This document shows, piece after piece, positions 52,852 through 61,071 of a DNA stretch of 64,000 bases (positions are counted from its first letter, which is position 1; every line of letters starts with the position of its first letter). A model generated the notes under the pieces. It was not told the DNA's origin, searched no databases, and worked only from the letters and a program-made list of their open reading frames with translations. Origin of the DNA: Schauerella fraxinea (GTDB taxonomy: Bacteria > Pseudomonadota > Gammaproteobacteria > Burkholderiales > Burkholderiaceae_B); assembly GCA_030849945.1 (NCBI GenBank), contig JAVDKK010000002.1, positions 62,001 to 126,000 on the forward strand, written 5' to 3'. Made by a program: the position numbers and the translations under genes.

Positions 52852-54956
52852 TCGGATTCCGCCGGTAATACGACGCCCAGCAGCATCAGGCTGTGGGCAA
52901 GTACGACGATGTGGCCTTCGCCAAAGTCACGCTCGGGTTCGTCGGGCCGAGCGCTGTCTATTAGCAAGCGCCATGACTGCGCAGGCTCCGGCAGCTTGAA
53001 TGTCATGTCGTGCTCGCACGCGTTGAGCAACAGCAGGGTCATGTCCGCCGTACCCGTCTCCGGATCCTCGGCTGCTCGCCGTAGTGCCAGTACACGGCCC
53101 TCAGGATCGTCCCAGGCTTCCGGACTCATGGCATGACCATCCAGATCGAACCATCCCACGCACTTCAGGCCCGGCCGGATTTCGTGGTTGCCGTCCGTGT
53201 AGCGTCCCATGCGCAACGACCGATACAGATGGCGCAACTGCGTGGCACGCCCCACAAATGCGGAAAGCGCCGTGCCGGCAGGCTCGGCCGCCGATTTCCA
53301 ATCGAGCCACGACACGGCATTGTCCTGACAATACGCATTGTTGTTGCCGTCCTGCGTGTTGCTGAACTCATCGCCCGCCAAAAGCATCGGCGTGCCTTGC
53401 GAGAACAGGTTGGTGGCAATCAGCGCCCGTTGCACGCGGCCCCGCACCTCATTGATGTGGTGATCGTCGGTGTGGCCTTCCACGCCCCAATTGCGGCTGC
53501 AGTTTTCGCTATGACCGTCGCGGCCGTTTTCCTGATTGGCATCGTTGTGCTTCTCGTTGTAGCTCACCACATCCCGGGTCGTGAACCCATCGTGCGATGC
53601 GATGAAGTTGATCGATGCCCACGGGCGACGATGGCGGCGGTCGAACAGATCGGGCGAGCCCATCAGGCGGCCGGCAAGCTCGCCGCGCTGACCGGGATCG
53701 CCGCGCCAGAAGCGCCGCACGGTGTCGCGATATTTGTCGTTCCATTCGGCGAAGCCGGGCGGATGTTGCCCGAGCTGATAGCCATCGGGACCGATATCCC
53801 AGGGCTCGGAAATCAGCTTCACGCGTTGCAGCACGGGATCCTGCAGGATGGCGTCGAAAAAACCGGAGCCGGGATCGAAACCCGTGCCTTCGCGGCCGAG
53901 CGTCACGCCCAGATCGAACCGAAAACCATCCACGCGGTAAGACGTGGCCCAGTAGCGCAACGAGTCCATCACCATCTGCAGCACGCGCGGGTGCGACAGG
54001 TTCACGGTGTTGCCGCAGCCGGTGTCGTTGATGTAATAGCGCTCCTGGCCGGGAAGCAAGCGGTAGTAGCTGGCGTTATCGAGCCCGCGCCACGAAAGGG
54101 TAGGCCCCAGTTCGCTGCCTTCGCAGGTGTGGTTGTAAACCACGTCCAGAATCACTTCGATACCGGCCGATTGCAGGCGGCGAATCGCCATGCGCAAATC
54201 GTTGGGGCCGCCGCGCGACAGATACTGCGGTTCGGGCGCGAAGAAGTTGAGCGTGCTGTAGCCCCAGTAATTCTTCAGGCCGCGCTGCAATAGAAAATGA
54301 TCTTGCAAGTAGGCATGCACCGGCAGCAACTCGAGCGAGGTTACGCCGAGCTTGTGCAGATGGTCGATGAAGCGCGGGCTCGACAAGGCGGCTGCCGTGC
54401 CGCGCAGATCGCTGCGCACGTCATCGCGTTGCATCGATACACCGCGCACATGGGCTTCGTAGATCACCGTGTCGTCCCACGGACGACGCGGCCGGTCGAT
54501 GCTGCCCCAATTGAACGCATCGTCCGTGACCATTGCCTTGACCATGGCCGGTGCGCTATCGCGGCGGTCCATGCTCAGGTCGCCGCGGGCACCGCGATAG
54601 CCGAAGAGGGCGTCCGACCACTTCAAACTGCCCACCAAATGGCGGGCATACGGGTCGAGCAACAACTTATGGGGATTGAAACGGTGGCCGTTCTTGGGAT
54701 CGTACGGCCCGTAGGCCCGATAGCCGTACACCAATCCGTGGCCGGCGTCGGGTAGATAGCCGTGCCACACCTCATCGGTGCATTCCGGCAACACCAAACG
54801 CTTGAGCTCTTTACGGCCGTTGGCGTCGAATATGCACAACTCGATTTTTGTCGCGTTCGCGGAGAACACTGCGAAGTTGACACCCAATCCGTCGCTGGTC
54901 GCGCCTAAGGGGTATGGGTTTCCAGGGGAAAGTCGATCGGGTTGCAATACTGACAT
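52848..54956 (-). CDS. glgX: Glycogen debranching enzyme (GlgX)
   Basis: 702 residues, GH13 type that cleaves alpha-1,6 branches of limit glucans. GNPYPLGATSDGLGVNFAVFSANATKIELCIFDANG opens the CBM48 domain; the barrel carries DVVYNHTCEGSELGPTLSWRGLDNASYY, the nucleophile in VDGFRFDLGVTLGR, the acid/base in LISEPWDIG and the third acid in IASHDGFT. The start is six bases from the GlgB stop. Confidence 0.94.
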   Translation of the reverse strand: MSVLQPDRLSPGNPYPLGATSDGLGVNFAVFSANATKIELCIFDANGRKELKRLVLPECTDEVWHGYLPDAGHGLVYGYRAYGPYDPKNGHRFNPHKLLLDPYARHLVGSLKWSDALFGYRGARGDLSMDRRDSAPAMVKAMVTDDAFNWGSIDRPRRPWDDTVIYEAHVRGVSMQRDDVRSDLRGTAAALSSPRFIDHLHKLGVTSLELLPVHAYLQDHFLLQRGLKNYWGYSTLNFFAPEPQYLSRGGPNDLRMAIRRLQSAGIEVILDVVYNHTCEGSELGPTLSWRGLDNASYYRLLPGQERYYINDTGCGNTVNLSHPRVLQMVMDSLRYWATSYRVDGFRFDLGVTLGREGTGFDPGSGFFDAILQDPVLQRVKLISEPWDIGPDGYQLGQHPPGFAEWNDKYRDTVRRFWRGDPGQRGELAGRLMGSPDLFDRRHRRPWASINFIASHDGFTTRDVVSYNEKHNDANQENGRDGHSENCSRNWGVEGHTDDHHINEVRGRVQRALIATNLFSQGTPMLLAGDEFSNTQDGNNNAYCQDNAVSWLDWKSAAEPAGTALSAFVGRATQLRHLYRSLRMGRYTDGNHEIRPGLKCVGWFDLDGHAMSPEAWDDPEGRVLALRRAAEDPETGTADMTLLLLNACEHDMTFKLPEPAQSWRLLIDSARPDEPERDFGEGHIVVLAHSLMLLGVVLPAESE

Positions 54957-54962
54957 CTATGA

Positions 54963-57698
54963 TCATCCTCGATATTCAAAAATAACGGTGGCCAACGGCG
55001 GCAAGGTCAGCGAGAGCGACTGATCCTGCCCGTGCGCGGCGTCGCCCTGCGTATGCGCGGCGCCGGCATTACCCAATCCCGAACCGCCATACAGGCCGGC
55101 ATCGCTGTTGAACCGCTCCGTCCAAGTTCCCGCGCGCGGGACGCCGATACGATAGTTCTCGCGCGGCACCGGGGTGAAGTTGCACACCACGAGCACCAGG
55201 CGATCGCCATCGCGACGCAAAAACGCCGCCACACTATTGGCCATGTCGTCGCCGATCACCCAGGCAAAACCCGCCGGATCGGCATCGGTGCGATGCAGTG
55301 CCGGCAGTTCGCGATACAGGTGATTGAGATCGCGCACGGTTTGTTGTACGCCCTTATGCAGCGAATCGTCCAGCGCCGCCCAATCGAGTTGGGCATCGTG
55401 GTTCCATTCGCGGCCTTGTGCCAGCTCCGAACCCATGAACAAGAGCTTCTTGCCGGGATGCGCCCACATGAAGCCGTAGTACGCACGCAAGGTCGCGAAT
55501 TTTTGCCACCGGTCGCCGGGCATTTTGGTCAGCAGCGAGCCTTTCCCATGTACCACTTCATCGTGCGACAACGGCAGGATGAATTTCTCGGAATAGGCGT
55601 ACACCATACCGAACGTCAATTCGTTGTGATGGTATTTGCGGTGGATGGGCTCCCACTCCATGTATTGGAGCGTGTCGTGCATCCAACCCATGTTCCACTT
55701 GTAGTGAAAGCCCAGGCCACCGTCGGCCACCGGTGAGGTCACGCCCGGCCATGCTGTGGATTCCTCGGCGATCATGACGACGCCCGGGCATTGCTCGGCG
55801 ATGGTGCCGTTCAAGCGGCGCAGAAAATCCACGGCTTCGAGGTTCTCGCGGCCACCGTATTGATTGGGAATCCACTCGCCGGCTTTACGGCTGTAGTCGC
55901 GATACAGCATCGAGGCCACTGCATCCACGCGCAGGCCGTCGACGTGGAAATGGCGCAGCCATTCGAGCGCGCTGGCGATCATGAAATTACGAACCTCGTT
56001 GCGGCCGAGGTTGTAGATCATGGTGTTCCAATCGGGGTGATAGCCCTCGCGCGGATCGGCATACTCGTACAGCGCCGTCCCGTCGAATTCGACCAAGCCG
56101 TGAACATCATTGGGAAAGTGCGCCGGCACCCAATCGAGAATCACGCCGATGCCCGCCTGGTGGCAGCGATCGACGAAGCGGGCGAATTGCGCCGGCGTGC
56201 CGTAGCGTGCCGTGGGCGCGAACATGCCGAGGGGCTGATAGCCCCACGAGCCACCGAACGGATGCTCCATGATGGGCAGCAATTCGACGTGCGTGAAGCC
56301 CATCGACTTGACGTAATCGATCAGTCGCGCGCCCAGATGATCCCAAACGCTTCCGTCCTGTTGATCGTCGTGCACCCAGGATGCGAGGTGCACCTCGTAG
56401 ATGGAGATCGGTGCGGTAGGCGCCTGCTCATCGCCACGGCGCGCAAGCCAGGCGTCGTCGGTCCAGGTAAACGGGGTGGGGTCGGCCACGATCGAGGCGG
56501 TCGACGGCGCCACTTCGGCCTGACGCGCCATGGGGTCGGCCTTTTGCAGGACGCCGCCATGGGCGCCCAGCAATTCGAACTTATAGCGCGCACCCGCTTG
56601 CGCACGCGGCACGAATAACTCCCACACACCGGCGCGATGGCGCAACCGCATGGGGTGGCGACGGCCATCCCAGCCATTGAAGTCGCCGATGATCGACACG
56701 CGGCGGGCATTGGGCGCCCAGACTGCAAACCGCACGCCGTCCACGCCTTCATAGGTGGCCACATTGGCGCCCAGGCAGTCGCTGAGATTGCCGTGGGAAC
56801 CTTCGGCGATCAAGTGCAGATCGAGTTCGCCCAACAAGGCGCCGAACGCGTAAGCATCTTCGGTTTCCTGAATCACGCCGCCGGGCCAAGTGATGCGCAG
56901 CAAGTAGGCGCCGTCATGGCTGATGGGTCCGACGAACAGGCCTTCGCGCACATTGTGCAGCACCGACGTGTCGCTGCCCGAACGGGCGCTGACTTGCACC
57001 GCTTCGGCACCCGGCACAAACACGCGTAGTACCACAACGCCGTTGACGTCATGGCGGCCCAGCACGCTGAACGGGTCGTGATGGCGCGCGCCGGCCAAGG
57101 CGTCGATATCCACGCCGGCGATTGCTGCTTGCAGATCGAAGCCGCCCGCCATGGGCTTCGGCGCAGTCGTGTCTATCGTGGGCCGCTCGCCCCCCACCGT
57201 GATGTCGCCGGGTTGGGCGATACCAGTGGCGATATCCGGCGCCGATGCCGAGTGCGGGTCGCCAGCGACGCGCGACGAGGCTTTCGACGCACTGACCGTT
57301 TTCTTGGCGGCGGCACTGCGGGCCGTTGGCTTGACGGGCGCGGGCAGGGCGGCGCCTGCTGCTGCCGTGGCACGCTTGCGCGGCGTGGCCGTTGCGGCGG
57401 CTGCCGTCGCGGTTTGCACGACCGGCGTGCTGTCGGCGCTTTTGGCGGGCGCTTTTTTAACTGCTGAGGTATTCGATGCAGTGGGCTTCACCGCAGTGGG
57501 CTTCACTGCAGTGGGCTTCACCGCGGCCGACTTGGCCGCGGTCGGCTTCACTGCGGTCGACTTCACTGCAGTTGACTTCACTGCGGCCTTCTTCGCCGGT
57601 GCCTTTTCAGGCACCGCGATATCGGAAGCTGTGGCGTCTTTTTTAGCCGGTTTGGAAGTCGGGCTCGCGCTGCGCGCAGGCTTCTCGGATTGCGTCAT
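54963..57698 (-). CDS. glgB: 1,4-alpha-glucan branching enzyme (GlgB) with a histone-H1-like N-terminal extension
   Basis: 911 residues. From about residue 185 it is a standard GlgB: GARHHDPFSVLGRHDVNG (N-domain), AVWAPNARRVSIIGDFNGWDGRRHPM, VELLPIMEHPFGGSWGYQ, the nucleophile in DGLRVDAVASMLYRDYSR, the acid/base in MIAEESTAWPGV and the third acid in LSHDEVVHGKGS. It adds alpha-1,6 branches to the glucan made by GlgE. The first 184 residues are Ala/Lys/Thr-rich and basic, with seven tandem pentapeptides of AVKPT/AVKST type at 39-73. That tail is not part of the enzyme. The start follows the TreS stop by two bases. Confidence 0.94.
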   Translation of the reverse strand: MTQSEKPARSASPTSKPAKKDATASDIAVPEKAPAKKAAVKSTAVKSTAVKPTAAKSAAVKPTAVKPTAVKPTASNTSAVKKAPAKSADSTPVVQTATAAAATATPRKRATAAAGAALPAPVKPTARSAAAKKTVSASKASSRVAGDPHSASAPDIATGIAQPGDITVGGERPTIDTTAPKPMAGGFDLQAAIAGVDIDALAGARHHDPFSVLGRHDVNGVVVLRVFVPGAEAVQVSARSGSDTSVLHNVREGLFVGPISHDGAYLLRITWPGGVIQETEDAYAFGALLGELDLHLIAEGSHGNLSDCLGANVATYEGVDGVRFAVWAPNARRVSIIGDFNGWDGRRHPMRLRHRAGVWELFVPRAQAGARYKFELLGAHGGVLQKADPMARQAEVAPSTASIVADPTPFTWTDDAWLARRGDEQAPTAPISIYEVHLASWVHDDQQDGSVWDHLGARLIDYVKSMGFTHVELLPIMEHPFGGSWGYQPLGMFAPTARYGTPAQFARFVDRCHQAGIGVILDWVPAHFPNDVHGLVEFDGTALYEYADPREGYHPDWNTMIYNLGRNEVRNFMIASALEWLRHFHVDGLRVDAVASMLYRDYSRKAGEWIPNQYGGRENLEAVDFLRRLNGTIAEQCPGVVMIAEESTAWPGVTSPVADGGLGFHYKWNMGWMHDTLQYMEWEPIHRKYHHNELTFGMVYAYSEKFILPLSHDEVVHGKGSLLTKMPGDRWQKFATLRAYYGFMWAHPGKKLLFMGSELAQGREWNHDAQLDWAALDDSLHKGVQQTVRDLNHLYRELPALHRTDADPAGFAWVIGDDMANSVAAFLRRDGDRLVLVVCNFTPVPRENYRIGVPRAGTWTERFNSDAGLYGGSGLGNAGAAHTQGDAAHGQDQSLSLTLPPLATVIFEYRG
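57480..57584 (-). repeat. Seven 15-bp units encoding the AVKPT-type repeat in GlgB
   Basis: Pentapeptides AVKST, AVKST, AVKPT, AAKSA, AVKPT, AVKPT and AVKPT follow each other without gaps, on a 15-bp period. Confidence 0.8.
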
Positions 57699-57700
57699 GA

Positions 57701-60700
57701 TTAGCTTGCCTTGATAGGTGATTGCGGCGCGTTGAGCAGGCGATGCGCCAGGTCGGAGAGGCCAGCCAGCGGAATAGCGATCCAGTCGGGGCGGTGCGAG
57801 GCTTCATACACCACTTCGTAGGCCGCTTTTTCCAGCAGTGCCAGGTCCAACAAGGCGGCGAGCGCGGCGTCGTCGATCCACGCGTGCTCGGCCTCCTGTG
57901 CCGTATTGCGGTAGGCGGCGAGGAAGGCCTCGCTCGCGATGGCGCGAAACTGTTCGAGCATCTTGTCGCGGTGCGCGCGCTTGGCGGCTTCCGTGGGAGA
58001 CGGATCTGCGCTTTCGCCGGTTTCCTGCGATTTCGCCAGGAAGGCGGCGGCCGCATAGTCGAACGATCGCAAGAGACCCGCCACGTCGCGCAACGGAGTG
58101 GTCTTGCGGCGGCGCTCGGAAAGCGGCCGGGCGGGCTCGCCCTCGAAGTCGATCAGATACGCGTCGCTTTGTGCGATGAGCACCTGGCCCAGGTGGAAGT
58201 CGCCATGCACACGGGTGCGCAGGGTGCCCGCCATCTGCTGGGCGCGTTCGGTAATGGCGGCGAGCAAGGCGTCGCGCGATGTCGTAAGCGTTTCGATCTG
58301 GGCACGCGCGGAGGCCGGCACGTTGCTGTGCGGGGCGGCCAACGCATCCAATGCGCGTTCGAGCATTGTGCGAATGTCCTGCGACCAGATCTTGGCATCG
58401 TCTGCGCTCGCCGTTTCGGGCGAGAACGCGGCATCGTCGGTGGGCAACGCCATCGCGGCATGCATCTGGGCCAACCGCTTGCCGATGGCACCGGCCACGG
58501 CAGCGTAGCCCTGCAGGTCTTCAACGAAGTCCTCGGCGGTTTCGTTGGTGAGGCTGGCGTTCTCCAGCGAGTGCGACAGGTAGTCCAACGTCCAGGCCCA
58601 CGCGTCGCCTTGGTTGGTGACGTTGGCGTGCAGCAGCATCAACGTGCTGGGTGTGCCATCGGCATCGATGCGCACGACCTCGCCATACAACGCTGCGGCG
58701 TTTTCGTAGCCGAGCGTGGTCAGGCGGCGCGTCATTTCTACCTCGGGATGCACGCCCGGCACCACACGGCGCACGATCTTGGCGATCGCTTTGCCGCCGA
58801 GTACGAAAGAACTGTTGGACTGCTCGCCGTGGAACCAGCGCACTTCGGCGTCTTCCGGCAATTCAAGCGTGTTGATGCCGGCTTCCGGGCGGAACACGAT
58901 CTTGCCTTGGCCGCTGACTTGCTCCACGGGCAGGGTCGTGCTCTTGCGCAGGTTGTCGAGCAGCGCAAAGGCAAATCCAGGCAGCGTGAAGGCGTCGGTG
59001 ACCATGCCCATTTCGGGGCCGCGTCGCACACGTGCCAGCGCGTACTGCTGTGGCATCGGCGGCAGATTCTCGGTCCACATCAATGCCAGGGGCAGTTGAT
59101 AGCGTTCCACCGCCTCGCCGAATTTCACATCGAACTCGGCCAAAAACATCTCGTGTTCACCACCTGGCAGCGGCGTGGCATAAGCCAACTGCGCAAGCGT
59201 CGGCTTGCGATCCTTGGCAAACCAACGCTGGCGCGCAAGGTACAGCGGCAGCACTTCCTGGCGCAGCGTGGTAAGCGAGCCATCGGTCAGTTGATAACCT
59301 TCACGGCCGCGCAGCACCAGCGTCACGTATTCGGGCATTTGTTCGGGCATCGTTGCATGCCACGCCGGCGGCGTCGCATCCTCACTCAATTCAAACCAAT
59401 AGAACCCATAGGGCGGGAGCGTCAGCAGATAAGGCAGTTCACCGATGGCGGGGAACGAGGTGCCGCCCAGCAGCTCAACCGGCACGCGTCCGTTAAAGCC
59501 CGCCATATCGAGCTCGACCGGCTGCGAGGCGTTGGACATGTTGGCCACGCACAAAACCGACTTCCCTTCGTGTTCGCGCAGGTACGCCAGAATCTTCCGA
59601 TTGCCGGGATACAGGAAACGCAATTTGCCGCGCCCGAACGCATTGGTCTGCTGGCGCTTGTCCAGCATCCGGCGCGTCCAGTTCAGCAGCGAATGCGGAT
59701 CGCGCTGTTGCGCCTCGACGTTGACGGCTTCGTAGCCATACAGCGGCCCCATCAACGCCGGCAACGGCAGCCGTTCGGGATCGGCGCGCGAAAAACCGCC
59801 ATTGCGGTCGGGTGACCATTGCATCGGCGTGCGTACGCCATCGCGGTCGCCCAGGTGAATGTTGTCGCCCATGCCGAGTTCATCGCCGTAATAAATGACG
59901 GGCGTGCCCGGCATCGACAGCAACAGACTATTCATCAGTTCGATTCGACGGCGATCGCGTTCGAGCAACGGCGACAGGCGGCGCCGGATGCCCAGGTTGA
60001 TGCGCGCGCGGCGGTCGGCGGCGTACACATCCCACAGATAGTCGCGTTCGCTGCTCGTCACCATTTCGAGCGTCAGCTCATCGTGGTTGCGCAGGAAAAT
60101 CGCCCACTGGCAGTTTTCCGGGATATCCGGCGTCTGGCGCATGATGTCCGTGATCGGAAACCGGTCGGCGCGGGCAATCGCCATGTACATGCGCGGCATC
60201 AACGGAAAATTGAACGACATGTGGCATTCGTCGCCCGTGCCGAAATATTCCTGTGCGTCTTCAGGCCACTGATTGGCTTCAGCCAGCAACATGCGCCCGG
60301 GATAGTTCTTGTCGATCTCGACCCGAATCTGCTTGAGCACGGCGTGCGTTTCAGGGAGGTTTTCGTTGTTCGTCCCTTCGCGCTCGATCAAATACGGTAC
60401 CGCATCCAGCCGCAGGCCATCCACGCCCATGTCGAGCCAGAAGCGCATCACGCTCAGCACTTGCTCGATGACTTCCGGATTGTCGTAGTTCAGATCAGGC
60501 TGATGCGAGTAGAAGCGATGCCAGAAATAGGCGCCCGCCACTGGGTCCCATGTCCAGTTCGACTTTTCGGTATCGCAGAAGATCACGCGTGTACCGGCGT
60601 AGGCCTGGTCGTTGTCCGACCACACGTAGTACGCCCGTTCGGGCGAGCCGGCGGGGGCTTCACGCGCGCGCTTGAACCAATCGTGTTGATCGGAGGTGTG

Positions 60701-61042
60701 ATTGACCACGAGCTCGGTGATCACGCGCAGGCCGCGTTCGTGGGCAGCGTCGATGAAGCGTTTCGCGTCTTCGAGCGAACCATAGTCATCGTGCACGCCG
60801 CAATATTGTGCGATGTCGTAGCCATCGTCGCGGCGCGGGGAGGGGTAGAACGGCAACAGCCACACGGTGTTGACGCCCAGTTCGGCGATGTAGTCGAGCT
60901 TGGCGATCAGGCCTTGGAAGTCGCCGACGCCATCGTTATTGGCGTCGAAAAACGATTTCACATGCAACTGATAAATAACGGCGTCTTTGTACCAGAGCGG
61001 ATCGTCGCGGTTGGCCGCGTTTACGCTTTCGAACTTCTGCAT
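57701..61042 (-). CDS. treS: Trehalose synthase-maltokinase fusion (TreS-Mak)
   Basis: 1113 residues joining two enzymes. The N-terminal TreS (GH13, about 1-560) interconverts trehalose and maltose: DPLWYKDAVIYQLHVKSFFDANNDGVGDFQGL, the nucleophile in DGLRLDAVPYLIEREGTNNENLPETH, the acid/base in LLAEANQWPED and the third acid in FLRNHDELTLE. The C-terminal half is a maltokinase (Pep2 type) with VHGDFHLGQVLIAQSDAYLIDFEGEP, the catalytic loop and metal-binding motif, phosphorylating maltose with ATP to maltose-1-phosphate. The start at 61042 is used over the ATG at 61096, which has no support. Such fusions channel maltose straight to the GlgE step. Confidence 0.94.
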   Translation of the reverse strand: MQKFESVNAANRDDPLWYKDAVIYQLHVKSFFDANNDGVGDFQGLIAKLDYIAELGVNTVWLLPFYPSPRRDDGYDIAQYCGVHDDYGSLEDAKRFIDAAHERGLRVITELVVNHTSDQHDWFKRAREAPAGSPERAYYVWSDNDQAYAGTRVIFCDTEKSNWTWDPVAGAYFWHRFYSHQPDLNYDNPEVIEQVLSVMRFWLDMGVDGLRLDAVPYLIEREGTNNENLPETHAVLKQIRVEIDKNYPGRMLLAEANQWPEDAQEYFGTGDECHMSFNFPLMPRMYMAIARADRFPITDIMRQTPDIPENCQWAIFLRNHDELTLEMVTSSERDYLWDVYAADRRARINLGIRRRLSPLLERDRRRIELMNSLLLSMPGTPVIYYGDELGMGDNIHLGDRDGVRTPMQWSPDRNGGFSRADPERLPLPALMGPLYGYEAVNVEAQQRDPHSLLNWTRRMLDKRQQTNAFGRGKLRFLYPGNRKILAYLREHEGKSVLCVANMSNASQPVELDMAGFNGRVPVELLGGTSFPAIGELPYLLTLPPYGFYWFELSEDATPPAWHATMPEQMPEYVTLVLRGREGYQLTDGSLTTLRQEVLPLYLARQRWFAKDRKPTLAQLAYATPLPGGEHEMFLAEFDVKFGEAVERYQLPLALMWTENLPPMPQQYALARVRRGPEMGMVTDAFTLPGFAFALLDNLRKSTTLPVEQVSGQGKIVFRPEAGINTLELPEDAEVRWFHGEQSNSSFVLGGKAIAKIVRRVVPGVHPEVEMTRRLTTLGYENAAALYGEVVRIDADGTPSTLMLLHANVTNQGDAWAWTLDYLSHSLENASLTNETAEDFVEDLQGYAAVAGAIGKRLAQMHAAMALPTDDAAFSPETASADDAKIWSQDIRTMLERALDALAAPHSNVPASARAQIETLTTSRDALLAAITERAQQMAGTLRTRVHGDFHLGQVLIAQSDAYLIDFEGEPARPLSERRRKTTPLRDVAGLLRSFDYAAAAFLAKSQETGESADPSPTEAAKRAHRDKMLEQFRAIASEAFLAAYRNTAQEAEHAWIDDAALAALLDLALLEKAAYEVVYEASHRPDWIAIPLAGLSDLAHRLLNAPQSPIKAS

Positions 61043-61071
61043 AGTCGTTGTCTCGCTGTTATTTTTTCGGT

